Part shown: positions 26,792 through 32,881 of the stretch, piece by piece
Numbering within the stretch: position 1 is the stretch's first letter
Layout of the letters: each line of letters opens with the position of its first letter
NCBI GenBank assembly: GCA_905235445.1
Contig: CAJOLJ010000023.1
Span: 1 to 32,881 of the forward strand
Length of the DNA: 32,881 nucleotides
Reading direction: 5' to 3'
Source of the DNA: an uncultured Bacteroidales bacterium
Lineage (GTDB): Bacteria; Bacteroidota; Bacteroidia; Bacteroidales; UBA932
Program-made: the position numbers and the translations under genes
The notes under the pieces: model-generated
What the model was told of the DNA's origin: nothing
Seen by the model: only the letters and a program-made list of their open reading frames with translations
Database searches by the model: none

Positions 26792-26831
26792 GCAGCCGTG
26801 AAAGGGGCTTCCCCTCTGCGGCTGCTTTTTT
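26792..26831 (+). terminator. Strong terminator after the GH9 gene
   Basis: GCAGCCG (26792-26798) pairs with CGGCTGC (26819-26825), with an inner AGGGG/CCCCT stem, and TTTTTT (26826-26831) follows at once. It is the clearest rho-independent terminator in the window. The facing minus-strand gene ends 10 bases further on and may share it. Confidence 0.85.
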
Positions 26832-26841
26832 CGTCACAGCC

Positions 26842-28182
26842 CTATGCGTTGTCAATGACTTTCTTATATGGGGCTATCATCCCCTCATTCATCTTACTGC
26901 CCATCTTTGATTTCATCTTCCTGTTTCCCATCATCCACCCCACAAGGTACATCATCATGGAGGTCTTCCATTTCTTCTGCGGGAAATCATACTGTCCGTG
27001 GGACTTGAAGAACTTGTGGTCAGCTCTCATCATGCCCCGCATCATGTAGATGAGGTCCCTGAATATCTTCATGCCGCCGACACCAAGGAAGTTGCGGGGC
27101 GGGGCATAGCCGCCTTCCATCGCATAAGCTATCGTGGATGAGAGTGTGTCAATGTCCCTGTCCACACCCTGCCCATCGGTTGCGACACCGGCAAGAAAGT
27201 TTCCCCCTACCTGTGCCCTCGCTTCCAGCAGGAGCCTCAAATTGTCCTCGCACTGATAATCTCCTGCCACAAGATATCCGAACGGGGTACCTTCGGTCAC
27301 GGTCCTGTGACCGTTGCAGAACTGGCGGTCATCGTACATCTTGAAACGGCTCCCCATGCTGTGGTCCTTGATCCTGAAGGCATACAGAATGGCGTCATGC
27401 TTATTGATGGTATCGCGAAGATAGGAGTCAAACCCGTCCTTGTACACACACTTCCCGGTGGTGGCGCAGTTAAAACAACTAAGACATCCTCCCCCGAACG
27501 GGAACTTCCCGATGTCAATGACATCGACTTCATACGGGAAGACCGAGACGAACCTGTCAACCATGGCGTGCAGACTCTCATCCCCCTCCCTGAAATCAGC
27601 CACGACAACAGCCCTTTTCCCTTCCTTCTTCGAGGCGGGCTCCCCTGGAACGGAGGCCCTCCCGGGGACATATGAACCGGTAAGCCTTATATCGGAGACG
27701 AACTCTTTTCTTTCCATCTTCCAGAGCACGAACTTCATCCAGTCCACCGCCTGCTTCTGTCCCTCCGGGGTCAGGATGTCATCCATGTCTGCCGAGAGTC
27801 CGTCCAGGAAGTGAATGTCCATATCGGAGATGTTCTGCTGCATGAAACGGTGTGCCGTGATGTCATAGAAGTGCTTTGAGGTGGAGACCTGGGTGGCCAC
27901 CTTCCCGCTGAAAGGCACCCCCGACTCTTTCATGAGTTCAATGAACCGGTGAAGTTGGCAGGGTACGAGGAATGTGTATACCGGATAGCTGAAAAGAAGG
28001 AGGTCCGCTTCATTTATCTTCTGGAGCGCCGGGGAGAAGTCTTTCTCGAGGGAGCGTATTCCCTGGGCCGCATTAAGGTAGGAGAAACGATGCTCCGGAA
28101 ACTTTTTCTCGAGATAAAGACAGGTATGAAGTGTCGTGGAATACTTTCCTTTCGGACTTCCGTTGATGACTAGGATATTCAT
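26842..28182 (-). CDS. Double flavodoxin-fold protein (NAD(P)H-dependent oxidoreductase-like fusion)
   Basis: The 446-residue cytosolic protein holds two flavodoxin-like domains. The first (about 1-160) starts MNILVINGSPKGKYSTTLHT, an FMN phosphate loop typical of NADPH-dependent FMN reductases, and has SYPVYTFLVP. The second (about 188-360) starts RAVVVADFREGDES and has a cysteine motif C233-x2-C236-x2-C239-x5-C245 (CLSCFNCATTGKC), as seen in iron-sulfur or zinc-linked flavodoxin-type reductases. The basic C-terminal stretch (about 405-435) is methionine- and lysine-rich. It may reduce quinones or flavins. It is divergent from the GH3 gene across about 250 bases. Two fused flavodoxins are uncommon, and the second may have lost FMN binding. 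Confidence 0.85.
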   Translation of the reverse strand: MNILVINGSPKGKYSTTLHTCLYLEKKFPEHRFSYLNAAQGIRSLEKDFSPALQKINEADLLLFSYPVYTFLVPCQLHRFIELMKESGVPFSGKVATQVSTSKHFYDITAHRFMQQNISDMDIHFLDGLSADMDDILTPEGQKQAVDWMKFVLWKMERKEFVSDIRLTGSYVPGRASVPGEPASKKEGKRAVVVADFREGDESLHAMVDRFVSVFPYEVDVIDIGKFPFGGGCLSCFNCATTGKCVYKDGFDSYLRDTINKHDAILYAFRIKDHSMGSRFKMYDDRQFCNGHRTVTEGTPFGYLVAGDYQCEDNLRLLLEARAQVGGNFLAGVATDGQGVDRDIDTLSSTIAYAMEGGYAPPRNFLGVGGMKIFRDLIYMMRGMMRADHKFFKSHGQYDFPQKKWKTSMMMYLVGWMMGNRKMKSKMGSKMNEGMIAPYKKVIDNA

Positions 28183-28401
28183 GTTGACGGGTGGTTATCG
28201 GCTTATGCTTATTCACTGGGCGAAGTTACGAATTTTACCGCACTTCGTTCCTCCCAACCCGCCCCTCAGCCCCCTCCGAGGGCCCATTTGTACACTTGCG
28301 CAGGAAACAAAATGTACCTTCCAGGCACAGTGGTACCATTCCGGAATCATTAAGAAGTGCTTTTATCCCCATCCATCCCTCAATCTGGGAAAAGAAAAGC
28401 G

Positions 28402-28409
28402 TAACTTTG
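28402..28409 (+). promoter_or_regulatory. -7 promoter box (TAACTTTG) for the GH3-hydrolase operon
   Basis: TAACTTTG is a full TAnnTTTG match, 24 bases before the GH3 start at 28434. A TTTG -33 box is not evident. It rules out the longer in-frame reading from 28191, which starts upstream of it. Confidence 0.55.
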
Positions 28410-28433
28410 AACAGACCACTTACACACTTGATT

Positions 28434-30665
28434 ATGAAAGCACATTCCCTACTTTCACTGACCCTTTCCTTCCCTGTGGCACTGCTGCTTTGTTCATGCA
28501 ACCCAGGCAACTCCCCCGCCCCCGTCTCCGCCCTCATGGGACAGGAGTCACGCATTGATGCCATAATGGACGGGATGACACTCGAGCAGAAAGTCGCCAT
28601 GCTCCACGGCAAGCACATGTTCTCCTCCGAAGGAGTGCCCTCCGAGGGCATTGCGGACATTCAGTACGCCGACGGTCCCTTCGGCATCCGGGAGGAAATG
28701 GAGCCCCACTCGTGGAACTCCGTCCATCTGCAGACCGACTCGGCCACATTCTTCCCCACCGGTTCAGCTCTTGCGGCAACCTGGTCCGAGGAACTCTCGC
28801 ACGAGTACGGCCGCGCTATGGGCATTGAAGCGAGACTCCGGGGAAAAGACATGATCCTGGGTCCCGCCATCAATATCCAGAGGGTCCCAACAGGGGGAAG
28901 GACCTATGAGTATCTGAGCGAGGACCCGCTACTGAGCGGAACACTTGCAAGGGGCTATACCCTGGGGGTCCAGGAACAGGGGGTGGCGGTATGCCTTAAG
29001 CACTACGCCCTCAACAACCAGGAGGACTACCGGGGGTTCGTCGATGTGAGAGCCTCCCCACGGGCCATGCGGGAAATCTACCTGACTCCCTTTGAGATGG
29101 CGGTCAGGGAGGCGGATGCCTGGGGCGTAATGGCCGCATACAACAAAGTGGACGGAAGGTGGTGCTCCGAGAACAAGGTACTGCTTACCGATATCCTCAG
29201 GGATGAGTGGGGATTCAAGGGAATAGTGATCTCCGACTGGGGCGGCACCCATTCCGTGGAAGCGGTGGAGGCGGGTCTCAACGTCGAGATGCCAGGACAA
29301 AGCTATCTCGGGGAGAAGCTCCTTGCAGCAGTGAAAGATGGCACGGTAAGCGAGGAGGCCGTAAACCAGAGGGTCCGGGAACTTCTTCGGGTGCGTCTTC
29401 ACGTCCAGCCCGTCCCAGAGGATGAGGCCAACAAGGAAATGACTTCCCAGCCCCTGCAGCAGAGGATCGCCTACGATGTCGCAGCCCATTCCATCGTACT
29501 TATGAAGAATGAGGACAACACCCTTCCCCTGGATCTTTCCTCAAAGCCGAAGATTGCCGTAATAGGTGACAATGCCATATGCGAGCAATCACAGGGAGGA
29601 GTCGGAGCGGGAGTGAAGGCCCTTTATGAGGTCACTCCCCTCGAAGGCCTGAAGGAGGCTGTCGGCGACATGGCCGAGATCTCCTACGCCGGAGGCTATG
29701 CCCGCTATACAAGACATGACCGCAACCGCGGAGTGAATCCCGTGATGGAGGCCGACCCGACACTTCATGAAGAGGCCATGGAGTGTGCGGGGGATGCCGA
29801 TATCATACTGTTTTTCGCCGGGGACAACCGGGAAATCGAGACTGAAGGATCCGACAGGAAAAGCATCACGCTCCCCTGCGGACAGGATGCCATTCTCTCT
29901 TCCCTCGCCACCCTCGGAAAGCCCATCGTGACCATACTGGTGACAGGTGCCCCGCTTGACCTCACGACAGTAGACACTCTCTCCTCCTCGGTGGTGGTCT
30001 CCTGGTTCAACGGGTCCGAAGGAGGAAGGGCGCTCGCCGACGTACTTGTAGGCAAGATATCCCCCTCAGGGAAACTTCCTTTCACTTTCCCCAAGAAACT
30101 GACGGACTCCCCCGCGTACGCTCTCGGGGTCTTTCCCCAGACCCTCAAGGATGAAGAAGAAAGCAGTGACATATTCGTGGACCTCGTGAACAAGGACCAG
30201 AGAAAGGGCGAGAGGGGGCTCCGTGCCCCATACAGCGAGGGCATCTTCGTAGGATACAGGTACTTTGACAAAAACAATGTTGACGTGGAGTACCCCTTCG
30301 GTCACGGGCTCTCCTACTCCAGCTTCGAGTACTCCGACATGAAAGTATCCAAGAGAAGGTCAGGGGACCTGAGAGTCACCCTCTGTGTCAGGAACACCGG
30401 GAAGATGGCAGCGGAGGAAGTGGTCCAGGTCTATGCCTCCAGGCCAGGGTCCAAGATAGAGCGTCCCGAGCGTGAACTCAAAGGGTTCTGCCGGGTCTCC
30501 CTCTCCCCTTCCGAGAAAAAGAGGGTCACCATTGACATTCCCAGGGAAAGGTTCCGTCACTTTGACGTGGGCTCCTCATCCTGGGTGGTTGAAGAAGGCA
30601 AGGTGGTACTTCTTTGCGCCTCGTCCTCCCGTGACATGAGGCTGAGCTGCGAGAGCACGCTCTAG
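28434..30665 (+). CDS. GH3 beta-glucosidase-type lipoprotein
   Basis: The protein has 743 residues from the ATG at 28434, opening on a lipoprotein-style signal (VALLLCSC, lipid site C22). The GH3 barrel (about 35-300) has DGPFGIRE, GGRTYEYLSEDP, KHYALNNQE and nucleophile D268 in GIVISDWGGTH, the SDW form usual for beta-glucosidases. The second domain (about 350-560) carries the likely acid/base in IETEGSDRKS. A fibronectin-III-like domain (about 640-740) ends the protein. It should release glucose from cello- or beta-gluco-oligosaccharides at the outer membrane or in the periplasm. The unknown hydrolase-like gene begins 53 bases after its stop, so they are probably co-transcribed. Confidence 0.92.
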   Translation: MKAHSLLSLTLSFPVALLLCSCNPGNSPAPVSALMGQESRIDAIMDGMTLEQKVAMLHGKHMFSSEGVPSEGIADIQYADGPFGIREEMEPHSWNSVHLQTDSATFFPTGSALAATWSEELSHEYGRAMGIEARLRGKDMILGPAINIQRVPTGGRTYEYLSEDPLLSGTLARGYTLGVQEQGVAVCLKHYALNNQEDYRGFVDVRASPRAMREIYLTPFEMAVREADAWGVMAAYNKVDGRWCSENKVLLTDILRDEWGFKGIVISDWGGTHSVEAVEAGLNVEMPGQSYLGEKLLAAVKDGTVSEEAVNQRVRELLRVRLHVQPVPEDEANKEMTSQPLQQRIAYDVAAHSIVLMKNEDNTLPLDLSSKPKIAVIGDNAICEQSQGGVGAGVKALYEVTPLEGLKEAVGDMAEISYAGGYARYTRHDRNRGVNPVMEADPTLHEEAMECAGDADIILFFAGDNREIETEGSDRKSITLPCGQDAILSSLATLGKPIVTILVTGAPLDLTTVDTLSSSVVVSWFNGSEGGRALADVLVGKISPSGKLPFTFPKKLTDSPAYALGVFPQTLKDEEESSDIFVDLVNKDQRKGERGLRAPYSEGIFVGYRYFDKNNVDVEYPFGHGLSYSSFEYSDMKVSKRRSGDLRVTLCVRNTGKMAAEEVVQVYASRPGSKIERPERELKGFCRVSLSPSEKKRVTIDIPRERFRHFDVGSSSWVVEEGKVVLLCASSSRDMRLSCESTL

Positions 30666-30718
30666 CCAACCAATGCCCCATACATCAGAATTCAGAACAA
30701 AACACTCATACACTCACC

Positions 30719-32572
30719 ATGATGAACACTAAGACAAAGACCACGTTACTCCTTTGCCAAATGCTCCTCCCGCTTTTGGCGATGCTCCTGCTCCCTTCCC
30801 AGTCCGCCCAGGCAGGGCACTGGAAGAACTTCAAGGTATCCTCCTACATAAGGGCCCAGGATGTCATCCGCATGGGTGACAAGAAGTTCCGGGAGGAGAC
30901 TTACGAAAAAGTCCTGTCCCAAGTCCCCCTTGACAAGATTTACCTCGAGACCCACCGTGACTCCATCATAGTGCCGGAGAAGACAATGAAGGAAGTTATC
31001 GCCTTCTTCAAGGGCAAGGGCCTGGAACTGGGCGGAGGGATAACATACACGATTTCGGAGCCGAAGGACTTCGAGACCTACAGCTACGCCAGGCCCAGGG
31101 ACCGCGAGGCCGTCAAGCACATAGCCGAGTACACCGCATCCTTCTTCGATGATATCATCCTCGATGACTTCTTCTTCATTGACATAAAGAACGATGACGA
31201 GATCGTTGCCAAGGGCGACAGGAGCTGGACCGAGTACCGCCTGAAGCTCATGTCTGACGCAGGACGCGAACTCGTGATGGAACCCGCCCACAGAGTGAAC
31301 CCCAACGTGAGGGTCATCATCAAGTACCCCAACTGGTATGACCATTTCCAGGGCCTGGGCTTCAACCTTGAGACGGAGCCCTTCTACTTCGACGGCCTTT
31401 GGACCGGGACAGAGACCAGGGACCCCGCCAGCGCCCAGCACCTGCAGAACTACCTTAGCTACAACATCATCCGTTACTTTTCCAACATAGCTCCCGGCAA
31501 GAACGGCGGCGGTTGGGTGGATGCCGGAGGCATCCAGATGGGTGTGGACCGCTATGCTGAGCAGCTGCACCTGACCATGGTGGCGAAGGCTCCCGAAATC
31601 ATCCTCTGGAACTACATGCAGCTTAATGACGTGGCAATCGGTCCCTATGCCCGCAAAGAGTGGCAGGGAAGCGGGAACTCCTTCAACTATGATGAGATGA
31701 TGGCTCCGAGAAAGGAAGGCAGGAAAACCATCACTCCATCCACCCTCGCAAGCGTAGCCCGCTACACCCTTCTCAAGGATGACGCCCTCCTAGGCAAGCT
31801 CGGGAACCCCATCGGCATCGCTTCCTACAAGCCCTACCATTCCCTCGGTGAAGACTTCCTCCAGAACTATCTCGGAATGATAGGCCTTCCCATGGACATG
31901 TTCCCTTCATTCCTCCAGGACAGGAAGCAGGTTCTTCTTACCGAGCAGGCACTCTGCGACAAGGATATCATTTCAAAAATCGAGGCCCAGCTCCGCAAGG
32001 GAGGTGACGTCATTGTGACCACCGGATTTGTAAAAGGAGCCGGACATGCCCTTGATGACGTAGTGGAACTTCGCTGCACCGACCTCAAGGCGATTGTGGA
32101 TGATTTCGGGAGAATGGGCAAGGCCACACGTGAGTTCATAATCCCACAACTGAAGTACTACACCAACGATGCCTGGGAAGTCATCAGTGCCGGAAGGCCC
32201 CTTACGGGAGGAGTGTCCGGATATCCGATACTCCTTCGTGACAAGTACTCCAAGGGGACTCTGTACGTGCTTACGATACCGGATGATTTCGGGAACCTCT
32301 ATGACTATCCCGCCCCCGCTCTCGGAAGAATCCGGGAGAGGCTGACCCAGGACATGGACATGTACTTCGAGGGTCCCTCCAAGGTAGGAATCTTCGTCTA
32401 TGACAACAGGACTTTCATGCTGGAGAACTTCAACGATTTCCCTGTGGAAGTGAAACCGGTCTTCAGGGACAAGGAAATAAAGATCATGACTGACCTCGAG
32501 AGCGGAGAGAGCGTGAAAGATGACTTCTCGATGACTCTACCTGCCCATTCATACAGGGCATTCTCTTATTAG
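30719..32572 (+). CDS. Large secreted protein, probable TIM-barrel hydrolase of unknown family
   Basis: The 617-residue protein has a signal peptide (about 1-32, ending SAQA). Residues 35-300 alternate beta strands and helices like a TIM barrel. Conserved-looking acidic sites are at strand ends: DDIILDDFFFIDI (D149 and D150), GLWTGTETRDP (229-236) and ILWNYMQLND (295-304). From about 390 a Rossmann-like segment (QVLLTEQALCDKDIISKIEA, then LRKGGDVIVTTGF) resembles the trimerisation domain of GH42-type enzymes, followed by a beta-sandwich tail. It follows the GH3 gene by 53 bases and ends at a terminator. It is probably a glycoside hydrolase or a relative; the substrate and catalytic pair are unproven. 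The next ATG (30722) is an equally good start. Confidence 0.75.
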   Translation: MMNTKTKTTLLLCQMLLPLLAMLLLPSQSAQAGHWKNFKVSSYIRAQDVIRMGDKKFREETYEKVLSQVPLDKIYLETHRDSIIVPEKTMKEVIAFFKGKGLELGGGITYTISEPKDFETYSYARPRDREAVKHIAEYTASFFDDIILDDFFFIDIKNDDEIVAKGDRSWTEYRLKLMSDAGRELVMEPAHRVNPNVRVIIKYPNWYDHFQGLGFNLETEPFYFDGLWTGTETRDPASAQHLQNYLSYNIIRYFSNIAPGKNGGGWVDAGGIQMGVDRYAEQLHLTMVAKAPEIILWNYMQLNDVAIGPYARKEWQGSGNSFNYDEMMAPRKEGRKTITPSTLASVARYTLLKDDALLGKLGNPIGIASYKPYHSLGEDFLQNYLGMIGLPMDMFPSFLQDRKQVLLTEQALCDKDIISKIEAQLRKGGDVIVTTGFVKGAGHALDDVVELRCTDLKAIVDDFGRMGKATREFIIPQLKYYTNDAWEVISAGRPLTGGVSGYPILLRDKYSKGTLYVLTIPDDFGNLYDYPAPALGRIRERLTQDMDMYFEGPSKVGIFVYDNRTFMLENFNDFPVEVKPVFRDKEIKIMTDLESGESVKDDFSMTLPAHSYRAFSY

Positions 32573-32610
32573 GGAACTGTAAGCAACTGCCCTGAAGCAG
32601 TGCTGGCTGA

Positions 32611-32658
32611 CACCCTCCGGCAGGTCCTGGAAAGGAGTTCCGTCGGAGGGTGGATTTT
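32611..32658 (+). terminator. Terminator after the GH3-hydrolase operon
   Basis: CACCCTCCG (32611-32619) pairs perfectly with CGGAGGGTG (32644-32652), with a 24-base loop, followed by GATTTTG. It lies 38 bases after the stop codon. Confidence 0.55.
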
Positions 32659-32752
32659 GCATGTGTGAGTACATCGTTCCTGATTCAGAAAGATCATTTT
32701 ATGCGTTGATAGTTTATCTCAAAACTGAAGACAACCTTTTTTAGGACAAAAT

Positions 32753-32881
32753 ATGACGGGGTTCGTTTCGAGGAGAGATGTATACGGAGACAATCTCGTA
32801 GAGGCTGTGGAGAAGGAGTTGTCCGAGGATCTGAGGGCGGCGTATCCAGACATCGCATTTAGCGGGAATGAACTCTTGGCA
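32753..32881 (+). CDS. Start of an unknown gene, cut by the window edge
   Basis: An open frame of 43 codons starts at ATG 32753 and reads off the right edge, beginning MTGFVSRRDVYGDNLVEAVE and then a charged segment. AGGA lies 7 bases upstream of the ATG, a better ribosome site than most genes here have. There is no recognisable domain in this fragment. The terminator before it suggests a separate transcript. Confidence 0.45.
   Translation, partial: MTGFVSRRDVYGDNLVEAVEKELSEDLRAAYPDIAFSGNELLA

Noticed and set aside
28191..28433. An upstream extension of the GH3 reading frame to 28191
   Set aside because: It precedes the -7 box at 28402, and the signal peptide starts at ATG 28434; the extra residues are not protein-like.

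Overview
The window looks like chromosomal DNA of a GC-rich Bacteroidales (Bacteroidota), probably a gut or rumen plant-fibre degrader. The evidence is the run of Bacteroidota-type -7 promoter boxes (TAnnTTTG) in front of many genes, weak or absent Shine-Dalgarno sequences, lipoprotein and signal-peptide rich proteins, and families typical of the phylum (GH10-CE1 fusion, PA14-containing GH3, GH9 with an Ig-like domain, DUF1573). The species cannot be named from this sequence. I see no rRNA, tRNA or CRISPR array.

Layout. 1-250: the end of a likely IS66-type insertion sequence with a partial accessory gene. 448-3391 (minus): a secreted alpha/beta hydrolase, a Stealth-family sugar-phosphate transferase with a TTG start, and a secreted protein made of two similar beta domains. 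3618-4817 (minus): a secreted TPR protein. 4926-8684 (plus): a probable operon of a duplicated beta-repeat/membrane protein, a microbial-type PARG (ADP-ribose glycohydrolase) and a NAGPA-type phosphodiester glycosidase; 8751-11162 (plus): a DUF2207 membrane protein with its own good promoter and a doubled ectodomain. 11227-14221 (minus): a four-gene operon of GNAT acetyltransferase, small membrane-anchored protein, DUF418/YeiB membrane protein and short-chain dehydrogenase. 16818-18723 (minus): a BASS-type transporter overlapping a PlsC-like acyltransferase.

Carbohydrate genes occupy 14397-16607 and 18950-32572: a GH10 xylanase fused to a CE1 esterase, a DUF1573 protein joined to a PA14-GH3 beta-xylosidase-type enzyme, a divergent GH43-like lipoprotein followed by GH9, a double-flavodoxin protein, and a GH3 beta-glucosidase-type lipoprotein followed by a large secreted protein of unknown family that looks like a TIM-barrel hydrolase. 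Together they could cut xylan and beta-glucan backbones, remove acyl groups and side chains, and hydrolyse the oligosaccharides. No SusC/SusD pair or dedicated regulator lies in the window.

The most interesting leads are the unknown hydrolase at 30719-32572, the uncharacterised 255-residue N-terminal region of the GH9 protein, perfect inverted repeats at the xylanase and GH43 promoters, and the presence within 6 kb of bacterial relatives of both enzymes of the mammalian mannose-6-phosphate tagging pathway (Stealth/GNPTAB and NAGPA). No single feature proves a new system; these are leads.
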